Assembly: GCA_947625655.1 (NCBI GenBank)
Contig: CANQPD010000013.1
Location: forward strand, 1 to 64,000
Reading direction: 5' to 3'
DNA length: 64,000 bases
DNA from: an uncultured Dysosmobacter sp.
Lineage (GTDB): Bacteria; Bacillota; Clostridia; Oscillospirales; Oscillospiraceae
In this document: positions 34,959 through 44,712 of the stretch, one piece after another
How positions within the stretch are numbered: the first letter of the stretch is position 1
How the letters are laid out: each line of letters begins with the position of its first letter
The notes under the pieces: generated by a model
The model's database searches: none
Told to the model about the DNA's origin: nothing
Seen by the model: only the letters and a program-made list of their open reading frames with translations
Position numbers and translations under genes: made by a program

Positions 34959-36281
34959 ATGGAAATGGAAGGCAACATTATATTTTATACCTACGGCAGC
35001 ACCCTGGAGCTGAACGGTCAGCAGTTTGATGCAGGAAGGCTGACAGAGGATCTGCTGAATCTGTCGCCCGATGACTATCATCCCATGCATGAACGGATGA
35101 AGCGCATCCGCACCTTTACGACGGCCTATGAGCACAATAAGGACACCGAGGTTTGGTGGAAGCTAAATGACGAGATGGACGCGCTCTGCCAGGAGCTGCG
35201 CCGGTATACGGTGTTCCGCTTACTGTTGGACGAGAGCGATGATGCTTTCTTTTCTGTGATCCGTGAAGTCACAGGACAATTCAGTTTATTTCCTTCGGAG
35301 AAACATGACCCGCCGGAGGATGAACAGATAGAACGGCTCCGAGCCGCTGCGGAGAAATTCTTTGCACTTAATGAGGCAGACTCCGCACCAGAAGAGGATG
35401 GCCTATGGAGACCGCTGGACCTGTTTCGCCCCAGTGAGGCCGACTCGGAAATGGACGAGTCATTTTATTACGAGATGTTCCGCATCCTTGGTGAGACAGA
35501 GGGAACCTGGGATACATACAAAAAGCATATCGACCGCTATGATATGTACCTCCACGACATCCGTGCGTTTAACGGCACGATCCGGAATTTTATCAAGTTC
35601 GCTATCTCCAAATTGAAAACCAACGGGCCGGAAAGCTATGCGGAGGCTCTCTACGGTTTCTATAATGATGACCGCATCGCAGAGAAGCTGATCATCAATC
35701 CAATCACCAGCCGCGGGGACTGTTACACGAGGCACGATGAGTATATGCTCTCCTATGTGCCGCGGGAGCTGCCGGATGGTTCCGCCGCCATCTGTCAGGG
35801 GCACGTGACCGACAGCTTGCAGGCGCTGATGAAAGCGGATTATATGCTGGCCCTGAACAGCGGCCATAACATTCGCCGCTGCATCATCTGTGGAAAATAT
35901 TTTATGCTCAAGAGTGGCGTTCACGCCTTGTACTGCGAAGGCGCCTGTCCTCACGCCCCCGGCTACACCTGCCGACAGTTCGGCACGGTGGAAGTGCAGA
36001 AGGAACTCGCCAGAGACATTCCGAAGGTCAAGGCCAAGCTGACCGCCTTTTCCCGCATCACGAAGGATATGCAGAGAGGCGCCATCTCCCAGGAAGATGC
36101 CAGAAGAGCCAAGGACTATGTGCGTGATCTGCTTTACGATGCTCTGCGTGATCCCAATGTTTCTGTTGAGGATTTTACAGAGAAGATAACCACAGAGCGA
36201 ATCTATAAACGTTGCCAGATTACCAGAGTCTCCAAACCCAGGGGCCGTCCACCGAAGCCAAAGGCAGGTGAGACTCCATGA
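34959..36281 (+). CDS. DUF6076-type protein with Cys-rich motif
   Basis: MLALNSGHNIRRCIICGKYFMLKSGVHALYCEGACPHAPGYTCRQFG. Confidence 0.75.
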   Translation: MEMEGNIIFYTYGSTLELNGQQFDAGRLTEDLLNLSPDDYHPMHERMKRIRTFTTAYEHNKDTEVWWKLNDEMDALCQELRRYTVFRLLLDESDDAFFSVIREVTGQFSLFPSEKHDPPEDEQIERLRAAAEKFFALNEADSAPEEDGLWRPLDLFRPSEADSEMDESFYYEMFRILGETEGTWDTYKKHIDRYDMYLHDIRAFNGTIRNFIKFAISKLKTNGPESYAEALYGFYNDDRIAEKLIINPITSRGDCYTRHDEYMLSYVPRELPDGSAAICQGHVTDSLQALMKADYMLALNSGHNIRRCIICGKYFMLKSGVHALYCEGACPHAPGYTCRQFGTVEVQKELARDIPKVKAKLTAFSRITKDMQRGAISQEDARRAKDYVRDLLYDALRDPNVSVEDFTEKITTERIYKRCQITRVSKPRGRPPKPKAGETP

Positions 36282-37216
36282 CCAACGAGAAACTGATCCG
36301 TCAGTATTACGACGGGGATGAGACTGCTCTGGACAAGCTGTACCGCAGGAACCTTGGTCTGATTCGGAGCATTGCCAAGGAAGCGGCCAAAGAGTTCAAC
36401 TGCCTGCACATGGACAGGAATCGTCCGGAGGACTTTTCCAGCTATACCAAGACGATCCTGGATGACCTTTGCGGTGAGGGTGCGCTGGAGTTTCTGACCA
36501 GAATCCAAAGCAGAGAATATGATGAAAGCCGGGCCTTGCTGACCACCTATTTGTATCCCCACTTGAAAGGGCGGATGACACGCTGGCTGGAGCGGAGCAT
36601 CGGCAATCTGGCTCTGAGCAAAGGCGATATGGAAGCCGTTCGGAAGGCACAAAAGATGTACCATTCGGATTGGCACAGCATCGACGAAATTGCAAAAGAG
36701 ATGAATATCGACAGTACAGAGGTCACTCGTCATATTCGCTACAACACCCATTTTCTTGGAGTGTACGATCTTGTTCCGGAGGACTATGACGGCGATCCCT
36801 TTGAGCTGCTGATGCCTGGGAAGCTCTCTGCTCCGGCGGAACAGATCGTGTATCGAAAGCTCAGCGTCGAGCTGTTCCGTGAGATGTTTGATGCCCTGCC
36901 GAAGAAGGACAGGGATATCCTCGGCAAATTTTACGGCGTGTTCGGTTTCAAAAAGACTCCGCTGAAAGAAATCGGTATGTACCACATGATGAAAGAGCCT
37001 GCTGTGGAAAAGGCAAAGGACCGTGCCATCAAGAAACTGGAGAAGGCCTATCCGGGCAGTAAACTTCAGCTTTGGAAGATTGTCCACCGGCTGATGCGGA
37101 GACCGATCCTGCCGCCGGATGATGATACCGAGCTGCGAACGCAGTTTCCCAGGTATGTTCATGCGTTGGCGGAGGTTTATGGTATTCTGAATGAAGCCAC
37201 CACAGATAAGGAATAA
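36278..37216 (+). CDS. Sigma-70-like / sigma-factor-related protein
   Basis: Overlaps upstream gene by ATGA; LYRRNLGLIRSIAKEAAKEF, IDEIAKEMNIDSTEVTRHI, C-terminal FDALPKKDRDILGKFYGVFGFKKTPLKEIG. Confidence 0.65.
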   Translation: MTNEKLIRQYYDGDETALDKLYRRNLGLIRSIAKEAAKEFNCLHMDRNRPEDFSSYTKTILDDLCGEGALEFLTRIQSREYDESRALLTTYLYPHLKGRMTRWLERSIGNLALSKGDMEAVRKAQKMYHSDWHSIDEIAKEMNIDSTEVTRHIRYNTHFLGVYDLVPEDYDGDPFELLMPGKLSAPAEQIVYRKLSVELFREMFDALPKKDRDILGKFYGVFGFKKTPLKEIGMYHMMKEPAVEKAKDRAIKKLEKAYPGSKLQLWKIVHRLMRRPILPPDDDTELRTQFPRYVHALAEVYGILNEATTDKE

Positions 37217-37219
37217 ACA

Positions 37220-37261
37220 AAAACCGGGCAGTACGGAAACGAATCCGTACTGCCCGGTTTT
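37220..37261 (+). terminator. Intrinsic terminator
   Basis: aaaccgggcagtacgga-aacgaa-tccgtactgcccggttt. Confidence 0.85.
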
Positions 37262-37414
37262 GCATGAACTGAGTTTACAACTTATATTTGAATTTCAAAA
37301 AACAATGTCACAGTCAATGCTTTTAGGGGTCAGAAAATCTCACAATCATAAACTTAGTTTTTCGACTGGTTACTGTGTATTCTCTAAGCTGTTCGTCGGC
37401 TAACGGCGTTTTCT

Positions 37415-38008
37415 CTACTTCCCTGCTCTCTGTTTATCCCAGGAGCGCTCTGCCGCCAAATCGTCCCGAATAAGCCGCAGCAATTCCATCTCGCTTCTGA
37501 ATACACAAACACCGTCCTTGCCAGCGCGGTTGATCACACCCTGCATACTGCTGTGCTACCGAGTCAGGACTCTGATAAAATAGCTGGCCAGCTTTCCTTC
37601 TTTTACGCGGAGAGTATCCGGATTAAATGCCGGAGGCATCCGCTCTGCCATACTGCTTGTCAGATAATCTGCAAATTGTTCATCACCCATGGATGTGTGC
37701 TTCACTGTCGGCTCTTTTTTGAATGTAGTTCTCAACCGGGTATCACGCTGGCACTCTCCCGCACGATCCAAAATATCGTCGATTCCAAGCAGCATCTGGT
37801 CGAGACTTGAAAATTCCGTTTTGCTTTCAAAATAATAATTGTGAATCCAGCCTTGAGCCAAACCACATTCAAAGGCATCGACGCAGACCGTCATGGTATG
37901 GCTAAATTCCGGGTGGATACTGCCTGTTCGTGGCAGATCGTCCTCGGCAAAATATTTATTTTGCAGGATCTTTCGCATATCAATCACTTTCTGATCCACG
38001 CCGCACAC
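37415..38008 (-). pseudogene. Hypothetical element gene interrupted by an in-frame TAG
   Basis: 150-aa ORF ends ...FIRVLTR-TAG; same frame continues HSSMQGVINRAGKDGVCVFRSEMELLRLIRDDLAAERSWDKQRAGK to next stop at 37415. Confidence 0.5.
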
Positions 38009-38082
38009 ATCCTTTCTGCCTGGCGTTTTTTCTAATGTCTGAGTTTCTTCTCCAAATTCTCCCCTTTTTCGCAGAGAACTTG

Positions 38083-38112
38083 GAGAAGAAGGGGGCCGAA
38101 GCCCCCGTCTTC
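38083..38112 (-). terminator. Terminator downstream of the SLH surface protein gene
   Basis: minus strand gggggcttcggccccc followed by T/C-rich tract. Confidence 0.6.
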
Positions 38113-38139
38113 CATTGTTAATTAAGTTGTCCCCTCGCG

Positions 38140-41100
38140 TTACTTGACCAAGTAACGATACAGGAAGGTCACGATCTGGCTACGCAGGCAGGGATCATCG
38201 GGACTGAAGGTAGTTGCACTGGTACCAGCGGTAATACCCTCATCGGCTGCCCACAGCACTGCGTCGTGATAATACATATCAGCGGCGACGTCAGTGAAGG
38301 GGTTCACAGCCTCAACGGCAGAAGACTCAGCCCAGCGCCACAGGAAAGTGACGTTCTGTGCGCGGGTCACGGTTGCGTTGGGGCTAAAGGTTGTGGCAGA
38401 GGTACCAGAAGTAATGCCGTTCTCGACTGCCCACAGGACAGCATCGTAATAATACTTGTCGGGGGTGACGTCGGTGAAGGGACAAACCGTGGTCTCGGGC
38501 TCAGGGCTGCCAGCAGCGCGCCACAGGAAGGTCACGGTCTGGGCGCGGGTGCAGGTCACAGCGGGACTGAAGGTAGTGGCGGAAGTGCCGCCGGTGATAC
38601 CATTTTCAGCTGCCCACAGCACTGCGTCGTAATAGTAGGCACCCTCAGCCACATCGGTAAAGGGATTCTCAAACGCCTCGATCTCAGCGAAGGTAGCCTC
38701 AATGGTGACCTTGCCGGAAGGCATCTTGAAGGTGTACTTGCTGTCGGACTTGCGGGTCAGCTTGATTTCCTTGCCGTTCTTATCCAGAACGGTCAGCTCA
38801 TCCAGTTCGTAGCCGCTGTCAGGATCGACAGTGATGGTCACGGTAGAACCAGAGGATGCACGGGAGGGAGACACGGTGATGTCACCATTCTCGGTGTCCT
38901 CAACAGTAATGGTGTATCTGGTAGAACCACCGCCACCGCCGCCACCGGAGCTGTTTCTGCTCCACTTGGCGTAGACCGTAGTGTCCTTAGTGATGGGTGC
39001 AGAGAAGTCGAATACGGTGGTCAGGGCCTCGTCACTGTACCAATTCACAAAGGTATAGCCACTCTTAGTGGGAGCGGTAGCAGGTCTGGTAGCCGGCTTT
39101 CCGCTTACGACTTCCTGCGCATCAACGGAAGATCCACCGTCGGTATCAAAGGTAACGGTGAAAGTCAAATCAAACAGTTCGATGTACTCCGCCTTTTCCT
39201 CATCGTTCAGGAAGCAGCCATTGGGGTCTACGTAGGTATCCGTCAAGACTCCGTCCGCATAGACTTCGATCTTTGTGGGTACGTTCTTGCGGGTCAAGTC
39301 CACAACCCACGCCGTCTCCCAAGAGCCAGACGCTTCACCAGTGATCACATTGTTCACGGTGCATTCATCGTACGTTGCGGGATACAGAGGCTCACTGGTG
39401 TCTCCATCCTCGTATTCACGCAGGGTAGTGGTGCCCAGCAGAGTCTCACCGGAGTAAATCTTCAGAACCAGGGATTCGCTGGCATACACATTTTTCAGCG
39501 TCGTGGTGATGGACTCACGAGACTTACTGTTATCGATAATAGTCTGGAAACCATGATCGATTTCTGCCTTGCCTTTCGGCCAAACTTTTTCACCGCCTAC
39601 AGTGACCGTCAGGTTGGTCTGATCCTTCTTATCATTCCACAGTTCATTACCGCTGACAGAGCCCTGATCAAAGCCAGTGGCGATGGTATCGGCATCGATG
39701 ACGATATTCGTGCCCTCAGGCATGAGGCTCGTGTCAATTTCGATGGCGGCCTTGCCCTTAACAGCAGAGGTTGCAATGAAATCGGTGTCAGTCACGGTCA
39801 GGTCGGTGGCACCGGCGCCCTCGTTGTAGACCAGGACGGACCTGCCAACGCTGTTGAAGGTACACTCGTTGAACTTAACAGCCTTTGCACCATAGGTCCA
39901 GACGTTGTAGGCGTCAGCGCTGTTCTGGTTGAAGGTACAGTTGTTGAAGGTTTCGCTGGTGCCATACAGGAACACCTGGCCGTTGAAGGTGCAGTAGTTG
40001 TAGACCATGGTACCGGCGTGCTGCAGGCCGGTATAATTGGCATTGGGATAGTATTCGAAGGTTACATTGTTGAAGGTGACATCCGCACCACCCATGTTCG
40101 TTGAGCCGATGTTGTTGAAAACAACGCCGGGCACGCTACCGGTGATAGTCAGGTCCTTGCCGGTGGGGACAGTATAAGTGCCAGCCTGCAGGATAACAAC
40201 CGTATCACCGTCCTTAGCGGCGTTGACAGCAGCCTCCAGAGTTTTATGCTTCACCCCGTTGACACTGGCGACCATCTTAACACCAGCATCCGCCCCTACA
40301 TAGTACAACTGATTGCTGCTCTGATAGGAATAATATCCTTCAGCCAGATATTGCTCGGGATCCTGATCGAATCCGCCGCCGGCGACGGTCAGAGTTCCCG
40401 TGCTGAGCAGAGTGTCGTTCTTGCCACCTGAGAAAGTGCCGCCGGTGATGACAACGGAGGAATTCTCCTGCACACGCACGGCCGAGCCGCTATCGTTGAC
40501 CGTCAGGCCCTTGGGACCGGTGAAAGTGCCGGCCTGAATGATCACAAAGCCGCCATCGGAAACATTGACGGCATGGGTGGTCATCCCCGCAGATTCAGAA
40601 ACCTTGTACTCGCCGCCATCCACAGTGACATCCACCTCGCCGTCCACACGCAGAGCGTGGCGGGCGCTGGTCACATTCACGTCAGTCAGAGTCAGGGCAC
40701 CGGCATTGATCTCAACGCCGCTGACATTGGAATCTTCATTGACGATGGAGCCGTTCTTGATCTCGAACTCGCCGCTCGTGATCAGGAAGGAGCCGGTGAG
40801 GGTGTTATTGTTCAGGTTAATAGTCGCCGCACCATCCTCAATCTCAACGACCTCAATCGCATCGTTCAGCAGAGTGACAACATCGCCGGCTTCCGCGGCG
40901 GCAATGGCGGCAGACAGGGTGCCGTACTTCACACCGTTCACTTCCGCAACCAGAGGCCACTTCTTCTCCTTATCCACGATCAGGGTTCCGCTGGTGCTGT
41001 CCGTATCGTCAGAGGTTTCGTAGGCTGCACCGATCAAACCATTGTTGGGAAGGGTCACGTCTGCGTTGGGGGTGGAAACAGTGCCCCCCTCGGCGGAACA

Positions 41101-44085
41101 CCCGTTGAAGGTCACGGAATAGCCAGCTTCGTTATGCCACACACCGGCGATCAGGCCGGTTTCCAGAGCGGCCTCCGGGTCGGAGCTGGTGTTGGTCACA
41201 TTGCCGGAGCAGGCAATATTCTCAAACTTGTTGCCGTAGTGGGCAATACCAAAGACGCCGCCAACATCGCAGACATCACCGATGACATCAATGTTAGAGT
41301 CGATGTTCTTGAATGTATGGCTTCCTTCACCATTAAAGCCAACTACGCCACCGACATAAGTGCGGTATGCAGTGCCGCTCTCGGTAGAGGTTGCCTTCAC
41401 GTAGGACGTATCGTCCACGTCTACAATAATATCCGTCCAGTTGGCATAAGCGTTCTTGCCGCCCACGCCGCCAACATAGGCCATGCCGTTGACTTCCACA
41501 TGGCCGGTCACTTTGATGTTGGTGTACTCGCTGGTATAGGGAGTGCCAGCCACAACGCCAACATTCAAGCGGCCGGAAACCTTTGCATTATCGATCGTCA
41601 GGTTCCCGATCGTGCCATTGTTGGTGCGACCAAAGAAGCCCTGATCATTACTGGAACCGCCGTTAACGACCAGATTGCTGATCGTATTATTATTGCCATT
41701 GAAATTTCCATTGAACGGGCTTTCCGTGGTACCAATAGGTGTCCACGCCTCTCCAGCAAGGTCAATATTGGCCTTTAGTTCAACGTATTTATTGGAATAA
41801 TTGTTCCCGTTATTGACATTGTCTCGGAAATTCTTCAACTCTTCCAGCGTGCTGATAACATAGGGATTAGATTCTGTGCCTTCACCGATCAACTTTTTGG
41901 CAAAGGTGACCGTGCCATCGCTGTTCTTCGTAGCTTCCATTGCCACACCATCAGCGATGCTGACGTCTGTGGCGCTGACGGAGCTGGTGCCATCAACAGA
42001 AATAGAAGGCTGAGCGCCAGTCAGAATATTGAAGTCGCGAACACCCTTGATTGCAGAGCCATTCTGCAGGGTCAGAATCGCCTGATCGTCGATCTGGAAA
42101 GAGTTTTGACCATCGCTAGTGCCGGTCACGGTGATGGTCGAGTTGTCCAGCGTCACATCCATGGGAGGATACTTCGTATCCGCATCCTCCTCCTCGGTGT
42201 CATAGGAGGGCTTCAGCAGGAAGTAGCCGCACTCCACATTGGCGTCCTCAGCATAGAAGGTGCCGGAGTAAGCGCCAATATAGTAGGCACAGTCGAACTC
42301 CACAGTGGATTCATCGTCGTCGCCATAGATGTACAGACCAGAAGCCTCGTTCTCGTTGTAGCGCAGGATGGTGGTACCAGAGACCTTGATGCTGCCTCCA
42401 TTCTGAACGGTGGTCTTGGCATCGTAGCCGTGGTAGAAGACTTCTTCAACTTCCAGAGTTCCCTCAACGGCATTCACGCCGTCGGTTTCATAGAAGAAGT
42501 TGCCAGCCTTCATAGTCACACCATTGCCGATATTCAGATCATTGGCGTAGACGTATTTGTCATAGGTGCTGGTAATCGTGACACCGCCAATGACGTTGGT
42601 TGTCAGGGTGCAGCCGTTCATCACTGCGATGGACTCAGTTACATCCCGCAGGACGTTGACCTTGCGGCCATTGAAGTTGCCCATGGCGTCGGCAAGGGTC
42701 GTATAAGCCTTCACGCCGCCGGTATTGCCTTCAGCCAGAGCTACGATCTTATTCAAGTTGTCCGGGGCATTGAAGTAAACATTATTTGTGGCAACGGTCG
42801 TACCGTCTACAACCAGCTTGACCGCATCCGGATTCATATCATACTTAGGATAACCGGAAGCCCATTCGACATCCCAGTTGTCGCTATCCACACCATCGAA
42901 GGGGATGGACCAGGTCACGTAGACGTCGCCGTTGATAATGTTGTCCTTGTTGATCAGAGAAGAGGATGCAATCTTTGTGCTGCCCTCATACAGCTCAACT
43001 ACAAAGCTCTCAGTGGCGTTGGCGGTACCCTCGCCCCAGAACTTAGTTTCTTCCGTGTAGGCAGGAGTGACGGTTCCCTTGGGTGCCGCCTTGATCGAGG
43101 TCACACCACCGGTAACAGCGACAGACTGAGGAGCGCTCTCGGTACCAGTCACAACATAGCTATTGACCTTTGCAGTAGTTGTCGAACCGTCAGCGATCAC
43201 GGTGCATTCGCTCAGGGTAGAAGCGGCATCAACCGTCAGCGTATTGTCGGTCTTGAAGCGAATGTCTGCCTCTCCGTTGCCCGAGAGATTCAAAGTAGAA
43301 TTCTCGACAGAAACATCATAATCAGTCACAGTCAACGCACGGCCGGCGCCGCCGGTGATCGTGATATCAGAGTCCTTCACGGTCAGCTTGGAGCCGTTGA
43401 TGCCATTGTCGCCGCCGGTGATAGTTAAATCAACATCATCCAGAACGACCGTCGCACCGGCAATACCGCGCTCGACATCTGCGAACTGCATGGTGGTGCC
43501 GGTGATATTAACATTGCCGGAATCGCCAGCGCCGCTCTCATTTTTGATAACGCCACCAGCAGTGCTCTGGTCATCGGAAAGGTTCCACTCGCCACCCTTG
43601 ACGTTCAGCGTGCCGTTGCCATAGACCATAAGCACCGCAAATGCGGAGCTATAATCAGAACCGGTCAGGTTAACATCTTCAAGGGTCAAAGTCGCATCAG
43701 CATTGCGATCGCCGATGCCCATGATGCAGTCGCCGCTCGCAGTCACATCAGTGATGTCGATGGTGCCGTTCTTGACGACCACATTACCTTTGAAGTAATT
43801 GCCGCCAGCACCGACCGTCAGCTTATTGCCACCGAGGTCGATGGTGACATCGGTAACTGTAAAAGCCTCATCCGCCGTAACATTCTCCTTGATGATGATT
43901 TGGTCACCAACAGTAGCTTGAGACAACACTTCATCAAAGGTGTAGAAATCAGCACTGTCCGCACCGTCCAGATCATTGCCATCAGCCGTGACATTAAAGT
44001 CTGCAGCCAAAGCAGTGGCCGGAAGCATGGAGAGCAGCATTGCAAATGTCACAAGCATCGACAATACTTTTTTCTTCATAATCAT
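38140..44085 (-). CDS. 1981-aa cell-surface protein: signal peptide, beta-helix repeats, GLUG motif, InlB-type repeat, Gly linker, three SLH domains
   Basis: MKKKVLSMLVTFAMLLSMLPATALA; NLTIDNAKVSGRLNVGVVAG; VTFDTDGGSSVDAQ...YTFVNWYSDEALTTVFDF; FTDVAEGAYYYDAVLWAAENGITGGTSATTFSP x3. Confidence 0.95.
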   Translation of the reverse strand: MIMKKKVLSMLVTFAMLLSMLPATALAADFNVTADGNDLDGADSADFYTFDEVLSQATVGDQIIIKENVTADEAFTVTDVTIDLGGNKLTVGAGGNYFKGNVVVKNGTIDITDVTASGDCIMGIGDRNADATLTLEDVNLTGSDYSSAFAVLMVYGNGTLNVKGGEWNLSDDQSTAGGVIKNESGAGDSGNVNITGTTMQFADVERGIAGATVVLDDVDLTITGGDNGINGSKLTVKDSDITITGGAGRALTVTDYDVSVENSTLNLSGNGEADIRFKTDNTLTVDAASTLSECTVIADGSTTTAKVNSYVVTGTESAPQSVAVTGGVTSIKAAPKGTVTPAYTEETKFWGEGTANATESFVVELYEGSTKIASSSLINKDNIINGDVYVTWSIPFDGVDSDNWDVEWASGYPKYDMNPDAVKLVVDGTTVATNNVYFNAPDNLNKIVALAEGNTGGVKAYTTLADAMGNFNGRKVNVLRDVTESIAVMNGCTLTTNVIGGVTITSTYDKYVYANDLNIGNGVTMKAGNFFYETDGVNAVEGTLEVEEVFYHGYDAKTTVQNGGSIKVSGTTILRYNENEASGLYIYGDDDESTVEFDCAYYIGAYSGTFYAEDANVECGYFLLKPSYDTEEEDADTKYPPMDVTLDNSTITVTGTSDGQNSFQIDDQAILTLQNGSAIKGVRDFNILTGAQPSISVDGTSSVSATDVSIADGVAMEATKNSDGTVTFAKKLIGEGTESNPYVISTLEELKNFRDNVNNGNNYSNKYVELKANIDLAGEAWTPIGTTESPFNGNFNGNNNTISNLVVNGGSSNDQGFFGRTNNGTIGNLTIDNAKVSGRLNVGVVAGTPYTSEYTNIKVTGHVEVNGMAYVGGVGGKNAYANWTDIIVDVDDTSYVKATSTESGTAYRTYVGGVVGFNGEGSHTFKNIDSNIDVIGDVCDVGGVFGIAHYGNKFENIACSGNVTNTSSDPEAALETGLIAGVWHNEAGYSVTFNGCSAEGGTVSTPNADVTLPNNGLIGAAYETSDDTDSTSGTLIVDKEKKWPLVAEVNGVKYGTLSAAIAAAEAGDVVTLLNDAIEVVEIEDGAATINLNNNTLTGSFLITSGEFEIKNGSIVNEDSNVSGVEINAGALTLTDVNVTSARHALRVDGEVDVTVDGGEYKVSESAGMTTHAVNVSDGGFVIIQAGTFTGPKGLTVNDSGSAVRVQENSSVVITGGTFSGGKNDTLLSTGTLTVAGGGFDQDPEQYLAEGYYSYQSSNQLYYVGADAGVKMVASVNGVKHKTLEAAVNAAKDGDTVVILQAGTYTVPTGKDLTITGSVPGVVFNNIGSTNMGGADVTFNNVTFEYYPNANYTGLQHAGTMVYNYCTFNGQVFLYGTSETFNNCTFNQNSADAYNVWTYGAKAVKFNECTFNSVGRSVLVYNEGAGATDLTVTDTDFIATSAVKGKAAIEIDTSLMPEGTNIVIDADTIATGFDQGSVSGNELWNDKKDQTNLTVTVGGEKVWPKGKAEIDHGFQTIIDNSKSRESITTTLKNVYASESLVLKIYSGETLLGTTTLREYEDGDTSEPLYPATYDECTVNNVITGEASGSWETAWVVDLTRKNVPTKIEVYADGVLTDTYVDPNGCFLNDEEKAEYIELFDLTFTVTFDTDGGSSVDAQEVVSGKPATRPATAPTKSGYTFVNWYSDEALTTVFDFSAPITKDTTVYAKWSRNSSGGGGGGGSTRYTITVEDTENGDITVSPSRASSGSTVTITVDPDSGYELDELTVLDKNGKEIKLTRKSDSKYTFKMPSGKVTIEATFAEIEAFENPFTDVAEGAYYYDAVLWAAENGITGGTSATTFSPAVTCTRAQTVTFLWRAAGSPEPETTVCPFTDVTPDKYYYDAVLWAVENGITSGTSATTFSPNATVTRAQNVTFLWRWAESSAVEAVNPFTDVAADMYYHDAVLWAADEGITAGTSATTFSPDDPCLRSQIVTFLYRYLVK

Positions 44086-44158
44086 CCTCCTTGTTAAAAT
44101 ATTTATATGAACTCATATCAATTTCCCGCATCACGATGCAGAGGAGCAAATCCTTATC

Positions 44159-44203
44159 ATGCTCTCTCAGAAAAGAGAGCATGGCAATGGACTGTCCATT
44201 GCC
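44159..44203 (-). promoter_or_regulatory. Two adjacent hairpins in the leader of the SLH protein gene
   Basis: atgctctctcagaaaagagagcat (44159-44182) and ggcaatggactgtccattgcc (44183-44203). Confidence 0.55.
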
Positions 44204-44242
44204 CGTTCTCCGTTAAATACTCAATGAGATTATCTTCAGGTT

Positions 44243-44503
44243 TTACTCAATCTGCCGGTCACAAAGTTTTCGCATCAGCGCTGCGCGAGCCTCTTCCGCC
44301 GTCAGCTCTGCCGAACCATGCACTATGTATTGCAGAGCATCGTTCCACTCCTTGAGCGGGTAAACATCCGCTGATACATCGTCCAAGACATGAACTGCTT
44401 TCATTTTCCCCAGCCCGTCCAGCCCGGGCAGATCGCTGATATAGGTGCAGCCCACCTTGTAAGATATGTATTCCACCAACGACAACAGTTGAGTTGTACT
44501 CAT
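44243..44503 (-). CDS. 86-aa hypothetical protein between recombinase switch and surface protein gene
   Basis: RBS AGGAGG, ATG start; MSTTQLLSLVEYISYKVGCTYISDLPGLDGLG... Confidence 0.65.
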   Translation of the reverse strand: MSTTQLLSLVEYISYKVGCTYISDLPGLDGLGKMKAVHVLDDVSADVYPLKEWNDALQYIVHGSAELTAEEARAALMRKLCDRQIE

Positions 44504-44564
44504 AAAAGCAAACCTCCTATATCTCGAACTGGTACGGTTGCGCTCCTGCAAGTTACATTTGACT

Positions 44565-44705
44565 GAGCACAAAGGTACACCTTAATGCTCGCGTGGGTAT
44601 TGCTTTTTGGGGACGGGTTATGTATAGTGATAAGTGTGAAATTGCACCAACAAGGCGCAAATCAAGGTCTCCACAGTGAGAGCATTAAGGTGTACTTTTC
44701 TGCTC
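44565..44705. promoter_or_regulatory. Putative invertible DNA segment bounded by 26-bp inverted serine-recombinase sites
   Basis: Left 44565-44590 GAGCACAAAGGT-AC-ACCTTAATGCTC; right 44680-44705 (reverse complement) GAGCAGAAAAGT-AC-ACCTTAATGCTC; 24/26 identical, inverted, 89-bp spacer. Confidence 0.75.
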
Positions 44706-44712
44706 AAAATTT

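Noticed and set aside
38140-38760. Repeated FTDV...YYYDAVLWA units as possible CRISPR-like or DNA repeat array
   Set aside because: They are three protein SLH domains with normal spacing; no CRISPR array seen anywhere in the window
38266-44055. Plus-strand ORFs of 612, 401 and 440 aa under the surface gene
   Set aside because: Antisense to the SLH protein with no start/RBS logic and shadow-like composition
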